DNA from: Alkalimarinus alittae
GTDB taxonomy: Bacteria > Pseudomonadota > Gammaproteobacteria > Pseudomonadales > Oleiphilaceae
Assembly: GCF_026016465.1 (NCBI RefSeq)
Contig: NZ_CP100390.1
Coordinates: forward strand, 2,270,001-2,334,000
Length of the DNA: 64,000 bases
Reading direction: 5' to 3'
Each line of letters starts with the position of its first letter. Within the stretch, counting starts at the first letter, position 1. Positions 43,392 to 52,642 of the stretch are shown piece by piece. The position numbers and the translations under genes are program-made. Under the pieces are notes generated by a model that made no database searches, had not been told where the DNA came from, and was given only the letters and a program-made list of their open reading frames with translations.

Positions 43392-45632
43392 TCAGTGCTC
43401 CTGCGCTTTGAATAAACGAAGCCGGTTAGCGTTAGTCACAACGGTGACAGAAGAAAAGGCCATAGCGGCCCCGGCAATAACCGGACTCAGTAAAAGACCG
43501 AAAAAGGGATACAGTACACCCGCCGCAAACGGAACGCCCGCTACGTTATAAATGAACGCGCCAAACAAGTTCTGTTTAATATTACGTAAGGTTGCTTTGC
43601 TCACTGCTATGGCATCTGCCAAGCCGTGAAGTGAACCGCGCATAAGCGTTATATCTGCACTCTCGATCGCTACGTCAGTTCCGGTGCCAATCGCAAAACC
43701 GACATTAGCTAATGCTAAAGCGGGCGCGTCATTGATCCCATCTCCCGTCATGCCAACGATCTCACCTTGCATTTGCAATTCGGCAACTTTATTCGATTTT
43801 TCTTCCGGTAATACTTCTGCGAAAAATTCAGTGATTCCCACTTTATTGGCTACTGCTTTGGCTGTTGCTCTATTGTCACCCGTCAGCATGACAACCCTGA
43901 TGCCGTTTTTCTGAAGACGTCTGATTGCCTCGATGGAATCTTCTTTGATGGGGTCAGACACTGCGATAATGGCAGCCAGCTGTCCTCCAACGGCAAAATA
44001 CATAGGTGTTTGTGCCTCAGCGGCCATTTGCTGAGCAGCATCGATTGCACCGTTAACGTTAATACGGCGATCACGCATCAGCTTTTCATTACCAAACAGC
44101 AGCTCTTTTCCTTCAACGACGCCTTCCACCCCATGCCCGGCGATAGCCTTAAATTTCTCAACGCCAGACGGAGACAAGCCTCGATCTTGGGCAGACTCAA
44201 CAATAGACATGGCCAAAGGATGTTCAGATCCGGCCTCGAGGCTTGCGGCTAGATGAAGCACGCCATCTTCATCTTTTGCATTAACTAGATGGATGTTTGT
44301 TACCTTAGGCGCCCCCAAAGTTATCGTGCCAGTTTTGTCGAGAATCATGGCGGTAATTTTGGATGCTGTTTGTAGTGCTTCACCATTACGTATCAATACT
44401 CCTGCTTCGGCGGCTTTCCCCACGCCAACCATAACAGACATCGGTGTAGCGAGCCCTAAAGCACAAGGGCAAGCAATAATGAGAACCGTCGTCGCCGACA
44501 CAATCGCAAATGCAACCGCTGGTTCAGGTCCAAAATTTAGCCACACCAAAGCACTAACCACGGCAATAATCATGACTACCGGTACGAAATAGGCCGAAAT
44601 GATATCGGCTAGTCTGCTAATGGGAGGCTTGGAGTTTTGTGCCCGTTTAACCATATTGATAATTTGTGCAAGTGCGGTATCTTTACCTACACGCGTTGCT
44701 TTAAATACAACCGAACCGGTTTTGTTCAGCGTACCGGCAACCACTTCATCGGACTCTTTTTTCTCTACTGGCATGGGCTCACCAGTCAGCATTGATTCGT
44801 CTATCGCTGTGTGCCCTTCAACAACAATGCCATCAACAGGAATTTTTTCACCCGGACGAACACGCACATGGTCGTTTAACAGCACCTTCTCTATTGGGAT
44901 ATCGATCTCTTTGTCATCACGTATCACTCTAGCGGTCTTTGCTTGGAGACCAATTAATCGTTTGATAGCCTGTGATGTTCGCCCTCTTGCCTTAAGTTCT
45001 AGAGCCAGCCCCAGATCAATAAGGCCAATTATCATGGCAGTTGCTTCAAAATAGACGTGCCGCGCCATATCTGGCACCACTGTTGGGAAGAAAACGACAA
45101 CCATGGAATAAATCCACGCAGTCCCTGTCCCCAGTGCAATCAGGGTATCCATGTTAGCGCTATGGTTCAAAAATGATTTCCAAGCGCCGACATAGAAGTG
45201 CTTACCTGAGAAATACATGACTCCTGCCGTGAGCAAGCCGATGATCAACCAGACTATACGTTCTGTTGTGGTCGTGACGGTCATCTCGCCCACAATAAGA
45301 CTGTAAGCCATCAACGGTATACCCAGCGTCAGAGCAATCGTCACTTCTCGCATCAGTCGCTTGTAATAGGCAAGGTCAGTCGCTTCTTTTTCATCCATTA
45401 AATCGTCTTCAGAAACGCCCTCCGTACCTTTTGCGTTATAACCGACGCTTTCAACTGCTTTAATCAAATCATCAATGGGTACCGAACCGTCTACAGAGAC
45501 AGTACGTTCGGCAAAGTTCATCTCGGCACCAACAACCCCCGAAACACCTTTCAACGCCCCTTCAATTTTGCCAACACAACTGGCACATCCAGCCCCTTCG
45601 ATGATCAGCTCAACTCTCTGTTCGTGATCCAT
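43392..45632 (-). CDS. copA: Cu(I)-exporting P1B-type ATPase
   Basis: A 746-residue transporter with one N-terminal HMA domain ([15 protein letters not shown]). Key motifs are the transmembrane [12 protein letters not shown], the phosphorylation site [17 protein letters not shown], the HP motif GSEHPLAMS, and the hinge [12 protein letters not shown]. The last two helices have FIYNVAG and [15 protein letters not shown], the residues that mark P1B-1 (Cu+/Ag+) pumps. It uses ATP to move Cu(I) from the cytoplasm to the periplasm. It heads a long gene run and follows a 19-base-spacer MerR-type promoter. It is separate from the multicopper oxidase also called copA. Confidence 0.95.
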   Translation of the reverse strand: MDHEQRVELIIEGAGCASCVGKIEGALKGVSGVVGAEMNFAERTVSVDGSVPIDDLIKAVESVGYNAKGTEGVSEDDLMDEKEATDLAYYKRLMREVTIALTLGIPLMAYSLIVGEMTVTTTTERIVWLIIGLLTAGVMYFSGKHFYVGAWKSFLNHSANMDTLIALGTGTAWIYSMVVVFFPTVVPDMARHVYFEATAMIIGLIDLGLALELKARGRTSQAIKRLIGLQAKTARVIRDDKEIDIPIEKVLLNDHVRVRPGEKIPVDGIVVEGHTAIDESMLTGEPMPVEKKESDEVVAGTLNKTGSVVFKATRVGKDTALAQIINMVKRAQNSKPPISRLADIISAYFVPVVMIIAVVSALVWLNFGPEPAVAFAIVSATTVLIIACPCALGLATPMSVMVGVGKAAEAGVLIRNGEALQTASKITAMILDKTGTITLGAPKVTNIHLVNAKDEDGVLHLAASLEAGSEHPLAMSIVESAQDRGLSPSGVEKFKAIAGHGVEGVVEGKELLFGNEKLMRDRRINVNGAIDAAQQMAAEAQTPMYFAVGGQLAAIIAVSDPIKEDSIEAIRRLQKNGIRVVMLTGDNRATAKAVANKVGITEFFAEVLPEEKSNKVAELQMQGEIVGMTGDGINDAPALALANVGFAIGTGTDVAIESADITLMRGSLHGLADAIAVSKATLRNIKQNLFGAFIYNVAGVPFAAGVLYPFFGLLLSPVIAGAAMAFSSVTVVTNANRLRLFKAQEH

Positions 45633-45668
45633 CTGAAATCTCCCGTAGTAGATGAACTTTACTGAACA

Positions 45669-45699
45669 AGGTTACACCTGTGTCCAAGACCCGAGTCAA
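45669..45699 (-). promoter_or_regulatory. MerR-type (CueR-like) promoter, copy 3
   Basis: On the minus strand -35 ttgact (45694-45699) and -10 taacct (45669-45674) are 19 bases apart. The spacer has cgggtcttggacacaggtg, which shares acacaggt with copies 1 and 2. It precedes the copper ATPase start by 37 bases and lies just after the regulator gene. Confidence 0.72.
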
Positions 45700-45722
45700 T
45701 GTTTTTAATGGTCAATTCGTGT

Positions 45723-46175
45723 CTAACTAGTTGTTTCTGTGAATTTTTTCAATGAGAGATGATCCAACTCAATATCGTCCCACATCTCGATTAGGCTACA
45801 CACAGAATCACCCGTCGGCTGACCGTCAGGAAGGTCCTTCCAGGTATCTGCCGCCTTTTGCATTCGCTCGGCTAGTTGCTGTAGTTCGTCAATGGTACGA
45901 AGCGCTTCGTTGAGGCGATCTTTTACGATAGATCTGACTCTACAACAAGGTGAGTCTCCCTGATTGGACATTCCGATCACTTCTTGAATTTCGCTTACAG
46001 AAAATCCTAAATGTCTTGACTTAACTATAAACACAAGGCGTTTCTGGTCGGCAAGTCCATAGTTTTTATAGCCGTTATCTAGATTCTTAGATGGGTTCAA
46101 TAACCCGACTCTGGTGTAGAAACGAACTGTATCTGGGGTTACTCCGACCTTAGTCGCTAGCTCATTCACTTTCAT
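45723..46175 (-). CDS. MerR-family metal-responsive regulator
   Basis: A 150-residue MerR protein. The winged helix-turn-helix is MKVNELATKVGVTPDTVRFY followed by NGYKNYG. A dimerisation helix runs over residues 82-110. Metal-ligand candidates are Cys77, Cys78 (SPCCRVR) and Cys126 (DSVCSLIEMW). In CueR the residue aligned to 77 is Ser and ligands are Cys112 and Cys120; here only the second loop Cys has a counterpart. The gene is immediately upstream of the copper ATPase and is the best candidate for the sensor of the four related promoters. Whether it reads Cu(I) or a divalent ion is open. Confidence 0.88.
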   Translation of the reverse strand: MKVNELATKVGVTPDTVRFYTRVGLLNPSKNLDNGYKNYGLADQKRLVFIVKSRHLGFSVSEIQEVIGMSNQGDSPCCRVRSIVKDRLNEALRTIDELQQLAERMQKAADTWKDLPDGQPTGDSVCSLIEMWDDIELDHLSLKKFTETTS

Positions 46176-46192
46176 AACTATCTCCTACTGAA

Positions 46193-46226
46193 GCCATCAC
46201 TGGCTTGGAATTAACCAAGTGATGGC
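46193..46226. terminator. Hairpin between cupredoxin and merR genes
   Basis: Arms gccatcac (46193-46200) and gtgatggc (46219-46226), extended by cttgg/ccaag, make a strong hairpin in the 64-base gap after the cupredoxin gene. There is no long T-run, so it may be an attenuator rather than a full terminator. Confidence 0.45.
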
Positions 46227-46239
46227 CTTTACTTATCTA

Positions 46240-46842
46240 TTATTCCTTTATTGTCACAGGGCTGTGCATTCCTGCTTGGTAGTGCCCAGGGATATTACAA
46301 GCTGCTTCAACTTGCCAGGCACTCTCAAACTTCCAAATAAGCACCTTTGATTCACCCGGTTTGATTGTGATAGCGTTACCGCCAGGTCCATGATGCATGT
46401 TCGGATTGTTCATCATCATTTGGCCATGCTCGGTGTGTTCGTCTTTAGTACCAATCGCGAATTCATGGGGAATCACCCCATTATTTGTAACTACAAATTT
46501 GATGGTTTCTCCATCTTTTATATTGAAAGGCTCATGTGAGAAACGCATAGTATCGTCAGCAGCGACTTTAATAACCCTGGTGACATCAACCTCTTTTCCA
46601 GGTTCACCGGCTAGTGAACCTTCAGAGCCGTGGGCATGTCCCATGCCTTCCATGCCCTCATGCCCCTCCATCATTTTTCCCTTATCATGCCCCTCCATCA
46701 TCTCTTCGTGGTGACCTTCCATCATAGAATGATGGCCTTCTGAGCTGGATCCTCCAGCTGAGTCATGATCATGTTTATCGCTTGCACAACCTGCGGTTAT
46801 CAATACCGCACCGACAGCAGCAGCTAATAGCATCTTATTCAT
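46240..46842 (-). CDS. His/Met-rich cupredoxin lipoprotein
   Basis: A 200-residue protein. A lipobox (VLITAGCAS) anchors it. Residues 25-75 hold repeated MMEGHHEEM-type units, very rich in His, Met and Glu, likely to bind copper loosely. The C-terminal cupredoxin has VIPHEFAIG (His), WQVEAACNIPGHYQAGM (Cys, His, Met), the type 1 copper-site order. It would be a periplasmic copper store or carrier. It lies 33 bases after the PII-like gene and ends the cus operon. Confidence 0.87.
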   Translation of the reverse strand: MNKMLLAAAVGAVLITAGCASDKHDHDSAGGSSSEGHHSMMEGHHEEMMEGHDKGKMMEGHEGMEGMGHAHGSEGSLAGEPGKEVDVTRVIKVAADDTMRFSHEPFNIKDGETIKFVVTNNGVIPHEFAIGTKDEHTEHGQMMMNNPNMHHGPGGNAITIKPGESKVLIWKFESAWQVEAACNIPGHYQAGMHSPVTIKE

Positions 46843-46875
46843 ATAATTTCTCCTAAACTTCGTATTTATAGGGTT

Positions 46876-47178
46876 TTATAAATCTTTAATAGATTTCATT
46901 TCAGCTAAGTCTGTAATGGCGATCATGCCATCATCCTCTGCCCCAGTTTGACAAACACTTTTAATCGCTTCTTTAACAATATTCAGATGATCCTCTTTAA
47001 TAATTAGTTCGAATTTCGCTATTTCGATTGACCAATCCCTAGCGTAAAAATTTGGATTGCAGCCATAACCACGTACTTTAAGAAAATGCATACACGACAT
47101 CTCAACCTTTTTTAACGCCTCTTCAAGCACCGTTTCTTTATCTATCGGTATAAGCACCATAACCCGCAAATAACTCAT
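46876..47178 (-). CDS. PII-like protein in cus operon
   Basis: A 100-residue protein of ferredoxin-like PII plan (VMVLIPIDKETVLEEALKKV, then FELIIKEDHLNIVKEAIKSV, then DGMIAITDLAEMKSI). Proteins of this type (DUF3240-like) are often encoded after heavy-metal RND pumps. Its start overlaps the cusA stop by one base, so it is coupled to cusA. A Cys/His pair (MSCMHFLK) lies in the middle. It may sense metal or nucleotides, but the role is not known. Confidence 0.72.
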   Translation of the reverse strand: MSYLRVMVLIPIDKETVLEEALKKVEMSCMHFLKVRGYGCNPNFYARDWSIEIAKFELIIKEDHLNIVKEAIKSVCQTGAEDDGMIAITDLAEMKSIKDL

Positions 47179-50100
47179 TATTTACCTCCGTTTATCTTGC
47201 TTTCTTTTACTCTTGGCTGCTTCCATACGAAATATATAGCGGGGATTACCAATAACGTTAGCAGTACTGTGCTGAGCATGCCTCCAATCATAGGGCCTGC
47301 AATTCGTTGCATTACCTCAGATCCCGTGCCACTCCCAATCATGATAGGAACCAATCCAATCACGATGGCAAACACGGTCATCATGATTGGGCGAACGCGT
47401 AATCCGGCCCCTTGCAAAACAGCTTGACGGACATCTTCTCGAGTCATGTCTCTCCCCTCTTTAGTGACATCAGATCTGACCTTTTCTAACGCTTGATTCA
47501 GATAAACCAACATCAGCACACCTATCTCCACTGTGACTCCAGCCAGCGCTATAAAACCTACCGCAACCGCAATAGACATGTTGTAACCAGACAGGTACAT
47601 CAACCACAAACCACCTATCAGAGCGAATGGTAAGGTTCCCATAATCAATAGAACTTCATTAAAGTTTCTAAAGTTTATGTAGAGCAGGATCATGATGATG
47701 GCTAGCGTCAGCGGTACCACCACCGATAGCCGCTCTTGGGCGCGAACCATGTACTCGTACTGGCCTGACCAAGAAATAGAGTAGCCTGCTGGTATCTCTA
47801 CCTTCTCAGCAACTACGCGCTGCGCCTCGTTAACGTAAGAACCAAGGTCACGTCCCTCGATATCGACTAATGTCCAACCATTCAGTCGAGCATTCTCGCT
47901 CTTAATTGCTGGCGGGCCGTCAGTTACATAAACCTCCGCTACATCTGCTAGTGCGATACGTTCGTTTGAAGCAGTAACTACGGGGAGCAGTTTTAGCTGC
48001 TCTAAGGAGTCACGATAATTCTGAGGGTAACGCAGGTTCACGGGATAGCGTTCCAACCCTTCTACCGTTTCAGCGATATTCATACCCCCTATCGCAGTGC
48101 GTATGACATCTTGAATATCAGCTATGTTAAGTCCAAAGCGTGCTGCAGCTTCGCGATCAATATCGACTTTCACATAACGCCCACCTGCAACACGCTCTGA
48201 ATAAACGGATGCGGTTCCTTGAACCTCTGGTAACACCTCTTCAAGGCGCTTACCGATCTTTTCAATCTCCGCTAGGCTGGGTCCCGCAACTTTGATACCT
48301 ACTGGCGTTTTGATACCCGTCGATAACATGTCTATACGTGTTTTAATGGGCATCACCCATGCGTTAGTGAGGCCTGGGAAATTGATTAATGAATCCATCT
48401 CTTTCCGTATACCCTCTGACGTCATACCTTCCCGCCACTCGCTTTTGGGCTTCAACTGAATGAATGTCTCAATCATAATGAGTGGTGCTGGGTCAGTAGC
48501 ACTATCTGCCCGACCTACCTTACCGAATACAGATTTTACTTCAGGGACAGTTTTGATGAGTTTATCCGTCTGTTGCAAAATCTCCCTTGCCTTACCGATG
48601 GATACCCCTGCATAAGTCGTTGGCATGTACATCAGGTCACCCTCGTCCAAAGGTGGCATAAATTCACTGCCTATTTTGGTTGCTGGCCATAAACCAATGA
48701 CTAAAATAATCAACGATAGCGTAAGCACAGTTTTAGGAAACTTTAGTACGCCAGTAAGAACAGGACGATAAACGGCGATCATCATACGGTTAAAGGGGTT
48801 TTTGTGCTCTGGAGTCACTTTACCTCGAATAAAATAGCCCATTAAAACTGGCACTAGGGTAATAGCCAATATTGCTGAGGCAGCCATTGCGTATGTTTTT
48901 GTGAATGCTAAGGGCGCAAATAACTTACCTTCCTGAGCCTCAAGAGTGAATACAGGTAAAAAGCTCATTGTTATGATGAGAAGAGAGAAAAACAATGGAG
49001 GCCCGACTTCACAAGCCGCCTGACTGATAACGCTCCAGCGGTTTTCATCAGTAAGCTCAGTCTTTTCCATATGTTTGTGGACGTTTTCTATCATCACTAT
49101 GGCACCATCAACCATAGCACCTATGGCAATCGCAATCCCTCCTAACGACATGATATTCGCGTTCAAACCTTGGTTATACATCACAATGAATGCGGCAAGA
49201 ATGCCGATAGGCAAGCTGATAATAATGACCAGAGACGAACGTAGATGAAATAGAAATAGGGCACAGATTAAGGTAACTACAATAAATTCCTCTAACAGCT
49301 TTTCGTAGAGGTTTTCGATAGCGCTTCCTATTAGTCCAGAGCGATCATAAGTAGGAATTATTTCAACACCTTCTGGTAGACCTTTTTTTAGTTCTTCTAA
49401 CTTGGTTTTTACACCTTCGATGGTTGTTTGTGCATTTTCACCAAAACGCATAACAACAATTCCACCAACGACCTCACCCTCTCCGTTAAGCTCTGCAACA
49501 CCTCTGCGCATTTGAGGACCCATCTTTATGTCTGCAACATCGCGCAACAAAAGAGGCGTTCCATTTTTATTAAGTCCTAAAGGAACTTGTTCTATATCTT
49601 CTATCTTTTGTAGGTAACCCGAAACACGAACCATATATTCTGCTTCCGCCATTTCAATGACGGACGCTCCAGACTCCTGATTTGCTCTCTTTATTGCCAT
49701 TTTTATATGTGAAAGTGGAATGCTGTATGCGCGTAACTTATTAGGATCAACAACAACTTGGTATTGGCGAACCATCCCCCCCACTGTTGCCACTTCAGAT
49801 ACGCCAGGCACCGTTTGTAGCTCGTATTTTAAAAACCAATCCTGAATACTACGAAGCTGGGACAGATCATTATTTCCTGATTTGTCGACCAATGCATAGG
49901 TATAGACCCAACCAACACCTGTTGCATCAGGGCCAAGTTGAGGCTTGGCTGCATCTGGTAAATCACCAGCAACTTGATTCAAATACTCCAAAACACGGGA
50001 TCTTGCCCAATAAAGGTCGGTGCCATCTTCAAATATGACATATACAAAAGAGTCTCCGAAAAATGAATACCCTCTTACGGTCAATGCACCTGGTACTGAC

Positions 50101-50321
50101 AACATCGCGGTTGTGAGCGGATAGGTTACCTGATCCTCTACAACCTGTGGCGACTGCCCTGGGTAATTTGTTTTAATTATGACCTGAACATCTGATAGGT
50201 CTGGGAGTGCATCAACAGGCGTATTTCGCACTGCGAAAAGACCAGCTCCCAAAAATATAAACGTCGCTAGAATCACAAAAAAGCGATTGGCTATCGACCA
50301 TCTAATAACTGCAGCAATCAT
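47178..50321 (-). CDS. cusA: CusA, heavy-metal RND efflux pump
   Basis: A 1047-residue inner-membrane RND transporter. The tandem ATG codons at 50324 and 50321 lie behind ggag; the second has better spacing, while a TTG at 50333 is less likely. Features are VDALPDLSDVQVIIKTNYPG and YSFFGDSFVYVIFEDGTDLY near the start, the helix with AIGAMVDGAIVMIENVHKH, and RIDMLSTGIKTPVGIKVAG in the periplasmic pore region with its Met. This is the monovalent-cation (Cu/Ag) branch of HME-RND pumps. With CusB and CusC it spans both membranes. Confidence 0.95.
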   Translation of the reverse strand: MIAAVIRWSIANRFFVILATFIFLGAGLFAVRNTPVDALPDLSDVQVIIKTNYPGQSPQVVEDQVTYPLTTAMLSVPGALTVRGYSFFGDSFVYVIFEDGTDLYWARSRVLEYLNQVAGDLPDAAKPQLGPDATGVGWVYTYALVDKSGNNDLSQLRSIQDWFLKYELQTVPGVSEVATVGGMVRQYQVVVDPNKLRAYSIPLSHIKMAIKRANQESGASVIEMAEAEYMVRVSGYLQKIEDIEQVPLGLNKNGTPLLLRDVADIKMGPQMRRGVAELNGEGEVVGGIVVMRFGENAQTTIEGVKTKLEELKKGLPEGVEIIPTYDRSGLIGSAIENLYEKLLEEFIVVTLICALFLFHLRSSLVIIISLPIGILAAFIVMYNQGLNANIMSLGGIAIAIGAMVDGAIVMIENVHKHMEKTELTDENRWSVISQAACEVGPPLFFSLLIITMSFLPVFTLEAQEGKLFAPLAFTKTYAMAASAILAITLVPVLMGYFIRGKVTPEHKNPFNRMMIAVYRPVLTGVLKFPKTVLTLSLIILVIGLWPATKIGSEFMPPLDEGDLMYMPTTYAGVSIGKAREILQQTDKLIKTVPEVKSVFGKVGRADSATDPAPLIMIETFIQLKPKSEWREGMTSEGIRKEMDSLINFPGLTNAWVMPIKTRIDMLSTGIKTPVGIKVAGPSLAEIEKIGKRLEEVLPEVQGTASVYSERVAGGRYVKVDIDREAAARFGLNIADIQDVIRTAIGGMNIAETVEGLERYPVNLRYPQNYRDSLEQLKLLPVVTASNERIALADVAEVYVTDGPPAIKSENARLNGWTLVDIEGRDLGSYVNEAQRVVAEKVEIPAGYSISWSGQYEYMVRAQERLSVVVPLTLAIIMILLYINFRNFNEVLLIMGTLPFALIGGLWLMYLSGYNMSIAVAVGFIALAGVTVEIGVLMLVYLNQALEKVRSDVTKEGRDMTREDVRQAVLQGAGLRVRPIMMTVFAIVIGLVPIMIGSGTGSEVMQRIAGPMIGGMLSTVLLTLLVIPAIYFVWKQPRVKESKINGGK

Positions 50322-50399
50322 CATTAACTCCAAACTAATGCAACAACTGAATATTGCGCTTATGCCTGCCCATAAATACTGGGGCAGGCACCATTCTCA

Positions 50400-50801
50400 T
50401 TATTTGACGATGTGTATTTCGTTGATCAAATAATTATTGTCCTGGTCCACCTGTAGCTTGAATTGAACTTTTTGCCCCGGCTTTAATTCTCCAAGGTTCA
50501 CCTTGTCGCTGGTTTTAAAGTTCATACGCATCTTAGGCCAGTTCAGTTCGCTAATAGGTTCATGTGATATATTAACCATATGGCCTTTTGCCATTACCTT
50601 GTTGATTCTTCCGTTGCCCATTACATGAGTCATTTTCTGTTCTTTGTTCATATGCTCGCCCTGCTTACTGCTCTCCATATGCCCACCTCCTTCATGCCCG
50701 TGACCGGCTCCTGCGGAAACCAATCCAGGTGCAAAAAAGACGCCGGCGATAATTGCTGCTGCGGCCAATTTAGATTTTTTGGTGGTGTTAAACTTTTCCA
50801 T
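50400..50801 (-). CDS. cusF: CusF-like periplasmic copper chaperone
   Basis: A 133-residue protein. The ATG at 50801 is chosen because gagga lies just upstream and a signal peptide (AAAAIIAGVFFAPGLVSA) starts there. After a His/Met-rich stretch (GHGHEGGGHMES) comes the CusF fold with GRINKVMAKGHMVNISHEPI and LNWPKMRMNFK. The His, Trp and two Met residues correspond to the Cu(I) site of CusF, in which Trp caps the metal. It delivers Cu(I) to CusB/CusA. It lies between cusB and cusA. Confidence 0.9.
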   Translation of the reverse strand: MEKFNTTKKSKLAAAAIIAGVFFAPGLVSAGAGHGHEGGGHMESSKQGEHMNKEQKMTHVMGNGRINKVMAKGHMVNISHEPISELNWPKMRMNFKTSDKVNLGELKPGQKVQFKLQVDQDNNYLINEIHIVK

Positions 50802-50851
50802 TGATAAATCCTCATTTATTACTGTATTGATCATCTAGTTTGATGTTGCTG

Positions 50852-52642
50852 CTATTGAGTTTTGTTGCCAGTCGCGTGCTTAGGAGTTAATCGTTTAATT
50901 CCGGATACCTGGTAATCCCCATCATCCATCTCGTGTAATTGAAACTTGATTCTGTCACCATTGCTGATTTCTGGAATCTTATCTGGTTCTGCCAATGTGA
51001 AAGACATACTCATCATGGGCCATTGCCACTCTTCAATAGGATCATGTACTACCGTGATCATCGCCATTTCTGTCATGAGCTCTTTAATTGTGCCAGTCGC
51101 TACAACAGTTTTGGATTTACTATCTGCTGAACCGCTATCGCTTTTTGTAGTTTGTGATCCCTCAATTCTGCTGATCATGTAATCCCATTCACCCTGCTTT
51201 TGTAGATCAAACGTGATACTCTGCCCACTTGATAAGCCGTCAAGACTTATGCCTTCAGCGACGGGAAAGTCCATTTTCATGGTCGGCCACCCCCAAGTAT
51301 CAATAGGGTCGTGAGTGATTGATAACATGGCCATATCAGTCATCACTTCGTTCACTTTTCCTGTTGCGGTAACTGTATCCGAAGCCATACTCGCTTCGTC
51401 ACCATCAGTAGATTGACGCTCTTCCATCCGAGCAATTTCGGCGTCAATATTAGATTCCGAGTCAATCAAGAATTGTGCAGATGTTACGACGTTATCCCCC
51501 TCATTCAGCCCTTTAATAATCTGAACTCGCTTACCAGCCTCAATACCTGCTTCTACCAACACTGATTTAAATTTTCCATCTCCCTGAGCCAGTACCACCC
51601 GGTTGTAGCGTCCACCTCGAATCAGTGCTTCTTTAGGAATACTGAGGGTGTCATCACCTACCGGAGCCATTAAGCTTAGGTTTGCAAACATGTTGGGCTT
51701 AAGCACATGATCTGGGTTCTCGACACGAATACGAACTTGTAACGTACGGGTTTTGCTATCAAGCACTGGGTAAAGATAATCAACCGTGCCATCCCACGTC
51801 TTGCCAGGTATGGCCTCGTTAGTCATTTCTACTTTCTGCCCAGATTTAACCCAGTTTGCTTGGCGCTCAAATACTTCTGCAATTACCCAGACTGTATCGA
51901 GAGTTCCTATCGACATGACTTCAGTGGATGGTTTAATGAACATGCCTTCGCGTACATTCAATTGCTTAACAAAGCCACTTCGTTCCGCTGATACCCGAAT
52001 ACGCTGCTCGACCTTACGGCGCTTTTCCAACCGGTTAATTTGGGGTGGAGTGAGGCCTAGTGATAAAAGCCTGGAACGAGACGCTTTTGCCAGCATTCGG
52101 TTGCCACTTCTTTGGGCGGCTAAAAACTCTTCTTGGGCATTAACTAATGAAGGTGAATACAACTCGTAAAGCGTGTCCCCTTTCTTAACGAGATCCCCAG
52201 CACTAGTAACATTCAAAACCTCAATCCAACCGTCAACTCTGCTATGAACATGTGTCAGTTGATCTTCATCAAAACCGACATAACCAACAGTATTAATGGG
52301 TAGATCGAAAGGCCCTCTTTGTACTGTGGAGGTTCTTACTCCCAGGTTATTTTCGACTGCCGGAGAAATACTTACACTCCCTTCTTCAGCACCCTGAGAG
52401 TCTTCTTCATAAACCGGGACCAAATCCATCCCCATAGGTGATTGACCTGGTTTATCTCGACGATAGTTCTTGTCCATCGGCGCAACCCAATACAAAGGTT
52501 TTTTCTCCCCTGACCCTGCCCTTCCTGCAGGTTTGTTTCCTGTTATAACAGTCAGAAAACCTGTATCTAACACCGCTGGCTGGATCACTATACCGCCAAC
52601 AAAAGCAGCAATTAATAGAATGATTACCCCTATCTGTTTCAT
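50852..52642 (-). CDS. cusB: CusB adaptor with two fused CusF domains
   Basis: A 596-residue protein, much longer than the about 400-residue CusB. An N-terminal helix precedes a metal-binding-like region (YWVAPMDKNYRRDKPGQSPM, with Met residues). The adaptor body has VGYVGFDEDQLTHVHSRVDG and the alpha-hairpin. After a linker near residue 430 there are two CusF domains in tandem: MAMLSITHDPIDTWGWPTMK with MDF, and MAMITVVHDPIEEWQWPMMS with MSF. Each has the His-Trp-Met set. It starts one base into the cusC stop. Three CusF domains are therefore encoded in this operon. Confidence 0.92.
   Translation of the reverse strand: MKQIGVIILLIAAFVGGIVIQPAVLDTGFLTVITGNKPAGRAGSGEKKPLYWVAPMDKNYRRDKPGQSPMGMDLVPVYEEDSQGAEEGSVSISPAVENNLGVRTSTVQRGPFDLPINTVGYVGFDEDQLTHVHSRVDGWIEVLNVTSAGDLVKKGDTLYELYSPSLVNAQEEFLAAQRSGNRMLAKASRSRLLSLGLTPPQINRLEKRRKVEQRIRVSAERSGFVKQLNVREGMFIKPSTEVMSIGTLDTVWVIAEVFERQANWVKSGQKVEMTNEAIPGKTWDGTVDYLYPVLDSKTRTLQVRIRVENPDHVLKPNMFANLSLMAPVGDDTLSIPKEALIRGGRYNRVVLAQGDGKFKSVLVEAGIEAGKRVQIIKGLNEGDNVVTSAQFLIDSESNIDAEIARMEERQSTDGDEASMASDTVTATGKVNEVMTDMAMLSITHDPIDTWGWPTMKMDFPVAEGISLDGLSSGQSITFDLQKQGEWDYMISRIEGSQTTKSDSGSADSKSKTVVATGTIKELMTEMAMITVVHDPIEEWQWPMMSMSFTLAEPDKIPEISNGDRIKFQLHEMDDGDYQVSGIKRLTPKHATGNKTQ

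Noticed and set aside
37304-45632. Long plus-strand reading frames opposite the operon
   Set aside because: They are antisense to well-recognised proteins, lack family motifs, and have no ribosome sites worth noting.
46600-46760. Repeat array in the minus-strand cupredoxin gene
   Set aside because: It is the coding sequence of the Met/His/Glu-rich linker of the lipoprotein, with codon-level repetition only.
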